Positions 23,551 through 32,658 of a stretch of 64,000 nt of DNA are shown piece after piece. Source of the stretch: Gammaproteobacteria bacterium. GTDB taxonomy: Bacteria; Pseudomonadota; Gammaproteobacteria; Burkholderiales; Rhodocyclaceae. The DNA lies in assembly GCA_018819515.1 (NCBI GenBank), contig JAHJPX010000013.1:71332-135331 (forward strand), written 5' to 3'. The stretch's first letter is position 1. Every line of letters begins with the position of its first letter. A program made the translations under genes and the position numbers. The notes beneath the pieces are model-generated. The model worked only from the letters and a program-made list of their open reading frames with translations, was not told where the DNA came from and ran no database searches.

Positions 23551-24996
23551 GTGACCCCGGCCATGACGATCCTCGATCAACTCGCGGCACGCGGCATCCA
23601 GACCACCGGCCTGTGCGCCGACTCGCGCGCCGTGCGGCCGGGCGACGTGTTCGTCGCCATGCCAGGCTATCGCAGCGACGGCCGCAGCTACATTGCCGAT
23701 GCGGTTCGGCGCGGCGCTGCCGCCGTGCTGTACGAGCCCGGTATTGAGACCGACGTTGCCGTGCCGGCGATTGAGGTTCCTGATCTGGCGGCGCTTTCCG
23801 GCGACATCGCGCACCTCGTCTTCGGCCGTCCTTCGGAGCAACTGTGGATGGCCGGCGTCACTGGAACGAACGGCAAGACCTCGGTCTCGCAATGGATCGC
23901 GCAGGCGATGAACCTGTTCGATTGTCCGTGCGCGGTGATCGGCACACTGGGCAACGGCTTCCCGAACAAGCTGGCCGAAAGCGCCAATACGACGCCCGAC
24001 GCGATCACGCTGCACCGTCTGCTGGCCGGCTTCGTCGAGCATGGCGCGGTTGCCTGCGCGATGGAGGTGTCGTCGATCGGCCTCGACCAGAACCGCATCG
24101 CCGGCGCCGATTTCGATGTCGCGGTGTTCACCAACCTGACGCGCGACCACCTCGAATACCACGGCACGATGGAAGCCTATGGTGCCGCCAAGGCGAAGCT
24201 GTTCGACTGGCCGGGTCTCGGTGCCGCCGTGGTGAATCTCGACGACCCGTTCGGCGCGGAACTCGACGCCAGGCTCGCCGGCCGCGTGCGTACCATCGGC
24301 TACACGCTGACCGGAAAAGTCAGCCGTGGCGAGACGCTGGCGGCGCAGGACTTTGCGATGACCGCGACCGGCATCGCGTTCACGCTGAACGGTGTGCGCG
24401 TCGAGGCGCCGGTCGTCGGCCGCTTCAACGCTTCCAATCTGTTGGCCGTGATCGGCGCGCTGCTGGCTGGTGAGGAGACGCTGGAGGACATCGCCGGCGT
24501 GTTGCCACGGCTGACTTTTCCGCCCGGCCGCATGCAGGCCGTCGGCGGCGAGGATGCGCCGCTGGTGGTGATCGACTATGCCCACACGCCCGATGCCTTG
24601 GAAAAAGCGCTGGGTGCCCTGCGCGAGACGGCGATGGCGCGCGGCGGCAGGCTCGCTTGTGTGTTCGGTTGTGGCGGTGAGCGCGATCCCGGCAAGCGGC
24701 CCATGATGGGTGCCGTTGCCGAGCGGCTGGCCGATCGGATTTTGCTCACCAGCGACAATCCCCGTGACGAAGATCCGGCAGCGATTCTTGCCGGCATCGC
24801 CGCCGGCATGCAGGCGAGGCCGGAGATCGAGCCGGACCGCGCCCGCGCCATCGAAATCGCGATCGCCGCGGCCGATTCCTGCGACGTGATTCTGCTGGCC
24901 GGCAAGGGACACGAGCGCTATCAGGAAATTGTCGGCGTGCGCCATCCGTTTTCCGACCTCGAACATGCGCGAGCGGCGCTGGAGCGGCGGCGATGA
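23551..24996 (+). CDS. murE: UDP-MurNAc-L-Ala-D-Glu:meso-diaminopimelate ligase
   Basis: 481 residues. ATP loop GTNGKTSVSQW, the meso-DAP specificity motif DNPRDEDP, and GKGHERYQ. GTG 23551 follows a GGAGG site; ATG 23563 is an alternative. The gene holds two dispersed repeat copies in opposite orientation 155 bases apart, coding GKVSRGETL and GVLPRLTFP at the edges of the central domain. Confidence 0.96.
   Translation: MTPAMTILDQLAARGIQTTGLCADSRAVRPGDVFVAMPGYRSDGRSYIADAVRRGAAAVLYEPGIETDVAVPAIEVPDLAALSGDIAHLVFGRPSEQLWMAGVTGTNGKTSVSQWIAQAMNLFDCPCAVIGTLGNGFPNKLAESANTTPDAITLHRLLAGFVEHGAVACAMEVSSIGLDQNRIAGADFDVAVFTNLTRDHLEYHGTMEAYGAAKAKLFDWPGLGAAVVNLDDPFGAELDARLAGRVRTIGYTLTGKVSRGETLAAQDFAMTATGIAFTLNGVRVEAPVVGRFNASNLLAVIGALLAGEETLEDIAGVLPRLTFPPGRMQAVGGEDAPLVVIDYAHTPDALEKALGALRETAMARGGRLACVFGCGGERDPGKRPMMGAVAERLADRILLTSDNPRDEDPAAILAGIAAGMQARPEIEPDRARAIEIAIAAADSCDVILLAGKGHERYQEIVGVRHPFSDLEHARAALERRR
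24315..24339 (+). repeat. 25-bp dispersed repeat, copy 10
   Basis: 23 of 25 matches. In murE it encodes GKVSRGETL. Confidence 0.92.
24495..24519 (-). repeat. 25-bp dispersed repeat, copy 11
   Basis: 24 of 25 matches. In murE it encodes GVLPRLTFP just before the conserved PGRMQ, in inverted orientation to copy 10. Confidence 0.93.
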
Positions 24997-26378
24997 TGGA
25001 CCTCTACGAAGCCGCCCAGGCGACCGGCGGCACCGCCAGCGCCGAAGGCCATTTCTTTACCGGCGTATCGACCGACTCGCGCTCGATCGCGACTGGCGAG
25101 TTGTTCGTCGCCTTGAAGGGCGACCGTTTCGATGGCCATGACTACGTGCGCGACGTCCTGGCTCGCGGCGCGGCGGCCGCCGTGGTCGAACATGGCTGGG
25201 CGGCGCAGCACGGCGAGGGGCTGCCGCTGGTGCATGTCGCGGACACCCGTCTGGCGCTGGGTAGCCTGGGCGGGCACTGGCGCCGCCAGTTCGACTTGCC
25301 GTTGATCGGCGTCACCGGCAGCAACGGCAAGACGACCGTCAAGGAAATGTGCGCTGCCATCTTGCGCGAACACGAGCGTCGCGACGACCTCGATCCAGCC
25401 GAGGTGGTACTGGCGACGGCCGGTAACCTCAACAACGACATCGGGCTGCCGTTGATGCTGCTGCGGCTGTCGGCCGGACACCGCGCGGCGGTGATCGAGA
25501 TGGGCATGAACCATCCGGGCGAGATCGCCTACCTTACGCGGCTGGCGCGGCCGAGCGTCGCCGTGATCAACAATGCCCAGCGCGCGCATTTGTCCGGCCT
25601 CGGCTCGCTGGCCGACGTGGCGCGGGCCAAGGGTGAGATTTTCGAAGGGCTGTCCGATGACGGCATCGCCGTCATCAACGCCGACGATCCGCACGCCGAC
25701 CTGTGGCGCCAACTGGCAACGGGCAAGAGCATCGTCAGTTTCGGCATGGACGCCGCAGCAGACGTGCGGGCGACCGCCAGGACGCGCGGCTTCGTCAGCG
25801 AGATCGCGCTAACCGCGCTGCAGGGTAGCGTCGAGTTCGACCTTCTGGTTCCGGGCCGGCATAACGTGATGAACGCACTGGCCGCCGCCGCAGCCTGCCT
25901 TTCCGTCGGCGCCAACCTTGGCTCGGTCGCTGAAGCCCTGTCGCGCTTCGGCGGTATCAAGGGACGCCTGCAGCGTCGCGCCGGTCGCAACGGCGCGCTG
26001 CTCATCGACGACACCTACAACGCCAATCCCGATTCGATGCGCGCGGCCATCGATGTGCTCGCCAGCTTGCCGGGGCGGCGCATATTCGTCATGGGCGATA
26101 TGGCCGAGACCGGTGAGGCGGCCGGGCAACTTCACGACGAGATCGGCGGCTACGCCAAGAGTCGTGGCATCGATCGCCTGTTCGCGCTGGGCGAGCTGTC
26201 GGTCGCCGCGGCTCATAACTTCGGTGGCGGCGCGGTGCATTGCCGCACGCCGGAGGAACTTTCCGCCGCCCTCAAGGCCGAACTCGGCCCCGATGTGGCG
26301 GTGCTGGTCAAGGGATCGCGCTTCATGCGCATGGAGCGCGTCGTCGACGCGGTTACGGAGAAACAGCATGCTGCTTGA
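24993..26378 (+). CDS. murF: UDP-MurNAc-tripeptide:D-Ala-D-Ala ligase
   Basis: 461 residues. ATP loop GVTGSNGKTTVKEM, EMGMNHPGEIAYLTRL, IDDTYNANPDSMRAAIDVL, and VLVKGSRFMRMERVV at the end. It adds D-Ala-D-Ala to the UDP-tripeptide. It overlaps murE by 4 bases and mraY by 11. Confidence 0.96.
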   Translation: MMDLYEAAQATGGTASAEGHFFTGVSTDSRSIATGELFVALKGDRFDGHDYVRDVLARGAAAAVVEHGWAAQHGEGLPLVHVADTRLALGSLGGHWRRQFDLPLIGVTGSNGKTTVKEMCAAILREHERRDDLDPAEVVLATAGNLNNDIGLPLMLLRLSAGHRAAVIEMGMNHPGEIAYLTRLARPSVAVINNAQRAHLSGLGSLADVARAKGEIFEGLSDDGIAVINADDPHADLWRQLATGKSIVSFGMDAAADVRATARTRGFVSEIALTALQGSVEFDLLVPGRHNVMNALAAAAACLSVGANLGSVAEALSRFGGIKGRLQRRAGRNGALLIDDTYNANPDSMRAAIDVLASLPGRRIFVMGDMAETGEAAGQLHDEIGGYAKSRGIDRLFALGELSVAAAHNFGGGAVHCRTPEELSAALKAELGPDVAVLVKGSRFMRMERVVDAVTEKQHAA

Positions 26379-27537
26379 ACTGGCCCAATGGCTGGCGCAG
26401 GATATTCGTGCCTTCAATGTCTTCACTTACATCACGCTGCGGGCGGTGCTGGCGACCATGACTGCGCTGACCATCTCCTTCGTCTTCGGTCCGGCGTTGA
26501 TCCGCTGGCTGGCGGCGAGAAAGATCGGCCAGTCGGTGCGCGACAACGGGCCACAAACGCACCTCGTCAAGGCCGGCACGCCGACCATGGGGGGCGCGCT
26601 GATCCTGGTCTCGCTCGGCGTTTCGACGCTGTTATGGGCGGACCTCGGCAACCGCTTCGTCTGGATCGTCCTGATCGTGACGCTGGGCTACGGCGCCGTT
26701 GGCTGGGTGGACGACTGGCGGAAGGTGGTCTATCGAAATCCGGACGGGCTGTCGGCCAAGGCCAAGTTCTTCTGGCAGTCAGTCATCGGCATCGTCGCCG
26801 CCATCTACATCGCCTTCTCGATTTCGGCGTCGAACAACCAGCAGGTAGTCGATCTGTTCCTGAACTGGGTCGGCAGCGGCTTCACGCTCGACTTGCCATC
26901 CAAGGTCAACCTGATCGTGCCGTTCTTCAAGGAGGTTTCCTACCCGGTCGGCATCTTCGGCTTCATCGTGCTGACCTACCTGGTCATCGTCGGCACCAGC
27001 AACGCGGTCAACTTCACCGACGGTCTCGACGGGCTGGCGATCATGCCGACCGTGATGGTGGGCGCCGCACTGGGCCTGTTTGCCTACGTGACCGGTCATG
27101 CGGTGTTTTCGAAGTACCTGTTGATTCCCTATATTCCGGGGGCCGGCGAATTGACCGTGTTCTGCGCCGCCATGGCCGGTGCCGGCCTGGGCTTCCTCTG
27201 GTTCAACGCCTACCCGGCCGAAGTCTTCATGGGCGATGTCGGCGCGCTGGCGCTCGGCGCTGCGCTCGGCACGGTCGCCGTCATCGTTCGCCAGGAAATC
27301 GTGCTCTTCATCATGGGTGGCGTGTTCGTCGCAGAGACAGTATCGATCATGTTGCAAGTGGGCTGGTTCAAGTACACCAAAATGCGCTATGGCGAAGGCC
27401 GGCGCATCTTTCTCATGGCGCCGTTGCATCACCACTTCGAAAAGAGCGGCTGGAAGGAAACTCAGGTCGTGGTGCGCTTCTGGATCATCACGATATTGCT
27501 GGTGTTGTTCGGCCTTTCGACGTTGAAGATCCGCTGA
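26368..27537 (+). CDS. mraY: Phospho-MurNAc-pentapeptide-transferase
   Basis: 389 residues with ten membrane helices. KAGTPTMGGALIL, GWVDDWRK, NAVNFTDGLDGLAI and APLHHHFEKSGWKETQVVVRF are family signatures. It makes lipid I from undecaprenyl phosphate. Confidence 0.97.
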   Translation: MLLELAQWLAQDIRAFNVFTYITLRAVLATMTALTISFVFGPALIRWLAARKIGQSVRDNGPQTHLVKAGTPTMGGALILVSLGVSTLLWADLGNRFVWIVLIVTLGYGAVGWVDDWRKVVYRNPDGLSAKAKFFWQSVIGIVAAIYIAFSISASNNQQVVDLFLNWVGSGFTLDLPSKVNLIVPFFKEVSYPVGIFGFIVLTYLVIVGTSNAVNFTDGLDGLAIMPTVMVGAALGLFAYVTGHAVFSKYLLIPYIPGAGELTVFCAAMAGAGLGFLWFNAYPAEVFMGDVGALALGAALGTVAVIVRQEIVLFIMGGVFVAETVSIMLQVGWFKYTKMRYGEGRRIFLMAPLHHHFEKSGWKETQVVVRFWIITILLVLFGLSTLKIR

Positions 27538-27555
27538 CAACTATGGCCACCCACG

Positions 27556-27615
27556 CTCGCAAAATCACTTCGCTGCCTCCCGCAGGGGGGCGCATGTCGC
27601 CCTGGGGCGGTCAGG
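27556..27615 (+). repeat. GC-rich palindromic repeat between mraY and murD
   Basis: CACTTCGCTGCCTCCCGCAG followed by GGGGGCGCATGTCGCCCTGGGGCGG, in the only sizeable gap (85 bp) of the dcw cluster. It resembles the sequence at 32665-32745 that is translated as the start of MurB. Such elements are common in betaproteobacterial intergenic regions. Confidence 0.6.
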
Positions 27616-27622
27616 TGGCGTC

Positions 27623-29026
27623 ATGAACCTGTTTGGTAAACGCATCCTCGTCCTCGGCCTCGGTGAATCCGGGCTAGCCGTGGCGCGCTGGTGCGATCGC
27701 CAGGGCGCCGCCGTGCGCGTGCTCGACACGCGGATCGATCCGCCTTCGCTCAGCGGGCTGCGCACGTCGGTACCTGCGGCCGAGTTCTACACGGGGTCGA
27801 TGAACGAGGGATTCGACAAGCGGCTCCTGTCCGACGTCGATATGCTGGCGTTGTCGCCGGGCCTGTCGGCCGGGACCATGGCCGTGATCCACGCGCGGGC
27901 GCTGGGCATGCCCGTCGTCGGCGAGATCGAGTTGTTCGCCCGGGGGCTGGAAGCACTCGGTGTGCGTCGGGATACCCAGGTCATCGCCATTACGGGCACC
28001 AACGGCAAGACGACGACTGCGTCGCTCGCCGGCCACCTGTGCCGCGCGGCGGGCCGTGTCACCGGCGTCGCGGGCAATATTTCACCGGCGGCACTGACGG
28101 CCCTGATGGCCTGCCAGGATGAAGGCAAACTGCCTGCGATCTGGGTTCTGGAATTGTCGAGCTTCCAGCTCGAAACGCTGGAATCGCTGAATGCCGATGC
28201 GGCGACGGTGCTCAATGTCAGCGACGACCATCTCGACCGCTACATCGACCTCGACGACTATGCCGCCGCGAAGTCGCGGATATTTTTTGGCAACGGTGTC
28301 CAGGTACTCAACCGCAACGACGCGCGCGTCAAGCGCATGGCGATCCCCGGTCGCAGGACAACCAGCTTCGGACTCGATGCGCCCGGCAGCGAACTCGATT
28401 TCGGCCTGCGCGGGAATCGGGGCGAACCTTGGGTCGTGCGCGGCGACCGGTTCCTGATCTCCGCCGGCGAACTGCAATCATCCGGATTGGCGGGCCTGCA
28501 CAACGCCGCCAATGCGATGGCCGCTCTGGCGCTTTGTGCGGCCATCGGTCTCGACCCGGTAGCGCTGCTGCCGGCGCTGCGGACGTTTCGCGGTTTGCCG
28601 CATCGCGTCGAGCGCGTCGCCGAGATCGACGGCGTCGCCTACTACGACGACTCCAAGGGCACCAACGTCGGCGCGGCCGTGGCGGCGCTGCAAGGCATGG
28701 GCCGCAAGGTGGTGATCATCCTCGGGGGCGACGGCAAGGGCCAGGATTTCTCGCCGCTCAAGCAGGCGGTGGCCGAGCATGCGCGCGCCGCCATCCTGAT
28801 CGGCCGCGATGGGCCGTTGATCGGCGAAGCGATCGCGGGCTGCGGCGTGCCGGTCGAATCGGCGCTCGACCTTCCCGCGGCGGTGGAAAAGTCAGCCGTG
28901 GCGGCACGCCGTGGCGACGCGGTGTTGTTGTCGCCGGCCTGCGCCAGCTTCGACATGTTCCGCAACTACGAGCATCGCGCCCAGGTTTTCGTCAGTGCGG
29001 TGCGTCGCTTGGAGGCTGGCGCATGA
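27623..29026 (+). CDS. murD: UDP-MurNAc-L-alanine:D-glutamate ligase
   Basis: 467 residues. LVLGLGESGLAVARW, ATP loop ITGTNGKTTTASL, HRVERVAEIDGVAYYDDSKGTN, and LLSPACASFDMFRNYEHR. A dispersed repeat copy encodes EKSAVAARRGD next to the conserved LLSPACASFD block. Confidence 0.96.
   Translation: MNLFGKRILVLGLGESGLAVARWCDRQGAAVRVLDTRIDPPSLSGLRTSVPAAEFYTGSMNEGFDKRLLSDVDMLALSPGLSAGTMAVIHARALGMPVVGEIELFARGLEALGVRRDTQVIAITGTNGKTTTASLAGHLCRAAGRVTGVAGNISPAALTALMACQDEGKLPAIWVLELSSFQLETLESLNADAATVLNVSDDHLDRYIDLDDYAAAKSRIFFGNGVQVLNRNDARVKRMAIPGRRTTSFGLDAPGSELDFGLRGNRGEPWVVRGDRFLISAGELQSSGLAGLHNAANAMAALALCAAIGLDPVALLPALRTFRGLPHRVERVAEIDGVAYYDDSKGTNVGAAVAALQGMGRKVVIILGGDGKGQDFSPLKQAVAEHARAAILIGRDGPLIGEAIAGCGVPVESALDLPAAVEKSAVAARRGDAVLLSPACASFDMFRNYEHRAQVFVSAVRRLEAGA
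28887..28911 (+). repeat. 25-bp dispersed repeat, copy 12
   Basis: 24 of 25 matches. In murD it encodes KSAVAARR. The next copy is 12.3 kb away, the longest gap in the window. Confidence 0.93.
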
Positions 29027-30192
29027 CCGCCGCCGTCTTCACTTCGCGCCGGCCCGGCGCGGCACCGGCCGAACTGGATCCGCTGCTGCTCTGGCCGGCG
29101 TTGTTCCTGCTGCTGCTCGGCCTGGTGATGGTCTACTCGTCTTCGATCGCACTGGCCGAGGGCAGCAAGTTCACCGGCTACCAGCCCGAGTACTTTCTGG
29201 TTCGCCACACCATCTTTCTGACGATCGGCCTCGTCTTCGGGGTGGTCGCCTTTCAGGTGCCATTGCGCTTCTGGCAGCAATTCGCCCCCTACCTGTTTGT
29301 CGCCGGGGTGGTGCTCCTCGTCGTGGTACTGATTCCGCACGTCGGTCGTTCCGTGAACGGTGCCCAACGCTGGCTGCCGCTCGGACCGATCAATCTCCAG
29401 CCATCCGAGGCGATGAAGCTGCTGGTGGTGCTGTATGCCGCCGACTACACGACCCGAAAGCTCGACGCCATGGGCAGTTTCCGGCGAGGCTTTCTGCCCA
29501 TGGCGGCCGTGATCCTGCTGGTCGGCTTCCTGTTGCTGCGCGAGCCGGACTTCGGCGCTTTCGTCGTGATCGCCGCCATCGCTTTCGGCATCCTGTTCCT
29601 TGGCGGCATCAACATCCGGCTGTTCACACTGCTGGCGCTGATCGCGGTGGTGGGATTCGCGCTACTGATCACTTTCTCTGAATATCGCCGCCAGCGCATC
29701 CTCGGCTTCATGGACCCGTGGCAGGATTCGCTCGGCAAGGGCTACCAGCTTTCGCACGCGCTGATAGCTTTTGGCCGCGGCGAATGGACCGGTGTCGGCC
29801 TCGGCGCCAGTGTCGAAAAGCTCTTCTACCTGCCCGAGGCGCACACCGACTTTCTGCTTGCGGTGATCGCCGAGGAACTGGGCCTCTTCGGCGTGCTTGC
29901 CGTTGTGACGCTGTTCGGCCTGCTGGTGCAGCGTGCCTTCGTCGTCGGCCGCCAGGCGCTGCTGATCGATCGCGTCTATAGCGGCCTGGTCGCGCAGGGC
30001 ATCGGTATCTGGATAGGATTCCAGGCCTTTATCAACATGGGTGTCAACATGGGACTCCTGCCGACCAAGGGGCTGACGCTGCCGATGATGAGCTTCGGCG
30101 GTTCGGGAATCGTCACCAACTGCGTGGCGCTGGCGATCCTGATGCGCGTCGACTACGAAAATCGGCGACTAATGCGGGGGCAGCCGACATGA
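29023..30192 (+). CDS. ftsW: Lipid II polymerase FtsW (SEDS family)
   Basis: 389 residues with about ten membrane helices. GLVMVYSSSIALAE, NGAQRWLPLGPINLQPSE, and the C-terminal GLLPTKGLTLPMMSFGGSG. It is the septal glycosyltransferase partner of FtsI. It overlaps murD by 4 bases. Confidence 0.96.
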   Translation: MTAAVFTSRRPGAAPAELDPLLLWPALFLLLLGLVMVYSSSIALAEGSKFTGYQPEYFLVRHTIFLTIGLVFGVVAFQVPLRFWQQFAPYLFVAGVVLLVVVLIPHVGRSVNGAQRWLPLGPINLQPSEAMKLLVVLYAADYTTRKLDAMGSFRRGFLPMAAVILLVGFLLLREPDFGAFVVIAAIAFGILFLGGINIRLFTLLALIAVVGFALLITFSEYRRQRILGFMDPWQDSLGKGYQLSHALIAFGRGEWTGVGLGASVEKLFYLPEAHTDFLLAVIAEELGLFGVLAVVTLFGLLVQRAFVVGRQALLIDRVYSGLVAQGIGIWIGFQAFINMGVNMGLLPTKGLTLPMMSFGGSGIVTNCVALAILMRVDYENRRLMRGQPT

Positions 30193-31247
30193 GCAAGACC
30201 ATCCTGATTATGGCTGGCGGCACGGGCGGGCACATCATGCCGGGACTGGCCGTGGCCGACCACTTGAAAGCGCTTGGCTGGCGCGTCGTCTGGATGGGCA
30301 ATCCGAATGGCATGGAAGCGAAGCTGGTGCCTGCGCGCGGCTATGAAACGGCCTGGGTCCGGTTCGCCGCCCTGCGCGGCAAAGGCATCCTGCGCAAGCT
30401 GTTGCTGCCGCTGAACCTGCTGCGTGCGTTTGCCGAGGCGCGGCGAGAGATCAAACGCATCCAGCCGAACGTCGTGCTCGGCCTGGGGGGCTACATCACC
30501 TTCCCGGGCGGAATGATGGCCGTGGCGGCCGGCGTGCCGCTGGTGCTGCACGAACAGAATTCCGTCGCCGGTCTGGCCAACCGGGTGCTCGCCATCGTGG
30601 CCGATCGTGTCCTGACGGGGTTTCCGGGAGTGTTCCGCAAGGGCAACTGGGTCGGCAACCCCATCCGCCCGGAAATCGCCGCCCTGCCGCCACCGGCGGA
30701 CCGCTATCCAACCCGCTCCGGGCCGCTCAATGTCCTGGTGATCGGCGGCAGCCTGGGTGCGGCGGCACTCAACGAAACAATGCCGCGGGCGCTGGGTCTG
30801 ATTGCATCCGGGGAACAGCCGCTGGTCGTCCATCAGGCAGGCGAGAAGCACATCCAGGCGCTGGCAGTGGCTTACGCGCGGGAAGGCGTGAAGGCACAGC
30901 TCGTGCCGTTCATCGACGATATGGCGGATGCCTATGCCTGGGCGGATCTGGTGATCTGTCGGGCCGGGGCGCTGACGGTGGCGGAACTCGCGGCGGCCGG
31001 CGTGGCCAGCGTGCTGGTGCCGTTTCCGCACGCGGTGGACGACCACCAAACCGTCAATGCCCGCTTCCTCTGCTCGGCGGGCGCGGCGATTCTGCTGCCG
31101 CAAAGCGAAATGACGCCAGAAGGACTGGCGGAACTGCGCCATCTTTCCCGCGGGCAACTGCTGCAAATGGCCGAGAAGGCGCGTTCGCTTGCCCGGCCGG
31201 AAGCGACCGAGGTCGTCGCCCGGACATGCGTCGACATAGCCAAGTGA
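30189..31247 (+). CDS. murG: UDP-GlcNAc:lipid I N-acetylglucosaminyltransferase
   Basis: 352 residues. GGTGGHIMPGLAVADHL, GLGGYITFPGG, HEQNSVAGLANR, VIGGSLGAAALNE, and RAGALTVAELAAAGVASVLVPFP. It converts lipid I to lipid II. It overlaps ftsW by 4 bases. Confidence 0.96.
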   Translation: MSKTILIMAGGTGGHIMPGLAVADHLKALGWRVVWMGNPNGMEAKLVPARGYETAWVRFAALRGKGILRKLLLPLNLLRAFAEARREIKRIQPNVVLGLGGYITFPGGMMAVAAGVPLVLHEQNSVAGLANRVLAIVADRVLTGFPGVFRKGNWVGNPIRPEIAALPPPADRYPTRSGPLNVLVIGGSLGAAALNETMPRALGLIASGEQPLVVHQAGEKHIQALAVAYAREGVKAQLVPFIDDMADAYAWADLVICRAGALTVAELAAAGVASVLVPFPHAVDDHQTVNARFLCSAGAAILLPQSEMTPEGLAELRHLSRGQLLQMAEKARSLARPEATEVVARTCVDIAK

Positions 31248-31254
31248 GAACGAC

Positions 31255-32658
31255 ATGAAACACAAGGTCAAACGCATCCACTTCGTTGGCATCGGGGGGG
31301 CGGGCATGAGCGGCATTGCCGAGGTGCTGGTCAACCAGGGTTTCGAAGTGTCCGGTTCCGATCTCGCGGAAAGCGCCACCACGCGCCGGCTGGCCGATCT
31401 CGGCGTTCGGGTCGTGATCGGCCATGCGGCCGAAAACGTGAAAGCTGCCGACGCGGTGGTGGTCTCCACGGCCGTCAAGCAGGACAACCCGGAAGTGATG
31501 GCGGCGCGCGAGCGCCACGTTCCGGTCGTGCCGCGTGCGCAAATGCTGGCTGAACTGATGCGCTTTCAGCAGGGCATTGCCATTGCCGGTACCCACGGAA
31601 AGACGACGACCACCAGTCTCGCGGCCAGTTGTCTCGCCGAAGGCGGACTCGATCCGACGTTCGTGATCGGCGGGCGACTGAACTCGGCGGGCGTCAACGC
31701 ACGCCTCGGCCAGGGTGAATTTCTGGTTGCCGAAGCGGACGAGTCCGATGCGTCCTTCCTGTTCTTGTCGCCCGTGATTTCGGTAGTTACCAATATCGAT
31801 GCCGATCACATGGAGACCTACGGCCAGGACTTTGGTCGTCTCAAGCAGGCCTTCGTGGACTTTCTCAACCGATTGCCGTTCTATGGCGTGGCGGTGCTCT
31901 GCCTCGATGATGGGAACGTGCGCGAGATACTGCCGCGTGTCACCAAGCAGGTGGTCACCTACGGCCTCGATCCCGAAGCCAACATTCGCGCCGAGAACGT
32001 CGTTGCCGAAGCGGGCCGCATGCGATTTACCTGCATGCGCAGGAACGGTGGCGTCAGCCGTATGGACATCACGCTAAACCTGCCGGGCATGCACAATGTG
32101 CTCAATGCGCTGGCAGCGATCGCCGTAGCAAGCGAGGTCGGCGTTCCCGACGCGGCGATCGTCAAGGCTTTGCACGACTTCAAGGGCGTCGGCCGGCGCT
32201 TCCAGCACTATGGCGAAATTCCGCTGCGCAACCAGGACGGTACTGCGGGCGGCGCATTTACCCTGATCGACGACTACGGTCATCATCCGGTCGAAATGGC
32301 GGCGACGCTGGCGGCGGCGCGTGGCGCCTTTCCGGGCAGGCGCGTCGTGCTCGCCTTCCAGCCGCATCGCTATACCCGCACGCGCGACTGCTTCGAGGAT
32401 TTCGTGAAAGTCCTGTCCGGCGTCGACGGCCTGCTGCTGGCCGAGGTCTATGCAGCAGGGGAGGCGCCGATCGTTGCGGCCGACGGCCGTACGTTGGCGC
32501 GGGCCATCCGCGTCGCCGGCAAGGTCGAGCCGGTGTTCATCGAAGACATCGCTGCCATGCCCGCCGCGATCATGAGCGCGGCGCAGCCGGGCGACGTCGT
32601 CATCACCATGGGTGCCGGATCGATCGGTGCCGTTCCGGGAAAGGTGGCGAATGCCTGA
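31255..32658 (+). CDS. murC: UDP-MurNAc:L-alanine ligase
   Basis: 467 residues. IHFVGIGGAGMSGIAEVL, ATP loop AGTHGKTTTTSL, EADESDASFLFL, IDDYGHHPVE and FQPHRYTRTRDCFEDF. First amino-acid ligase of the pathway. Confidence 0.97.
   Translation: MKHKVKRIHFVGIGGAGMSGIAEVLVNQGFEVSGSDLAESATTRRLADLGVRVVIGHAAENVKAADAVVVSTAVKQDNPEVMAARERHVPVVPRAQMLAELMRFQQGIAIAGTHGKTTTTSLAASCLAEGGLDPTFVIGGRLNSAGVNARLGQGEFLVAEADESDASFLFLSPVISVVTNIDADHMETYGQDFGRLKQAFVDFLNRLPFYGVAVLCLDDGNVREILPRVTKQVVTYGLDPEANIRAENVVAEAGRMRFTCMRRNGGVSRMDITLNLPGMHNVLNALAAIAVASEVGVPDAAIVKALHDFKGVGRRFQHYGEIPLRNQDGTAGGAFTLIDDYGHHPVEMAATLAAARGAFPGRRVVLAFQPHRYTRTRDCFEDFVKVLSGVDGLLLAEVYAAGEAPIVAADGRTLARAIRVAGKVEPVFIEDIAAMPAAIMSAAQPGDVVITMGAGSIGAVPGKVANA

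Noticed and set aside
32050..32065. GTCAGCCGT in murC
   Set aside because: Nine matching bases only; neither flank of the repeat is present.
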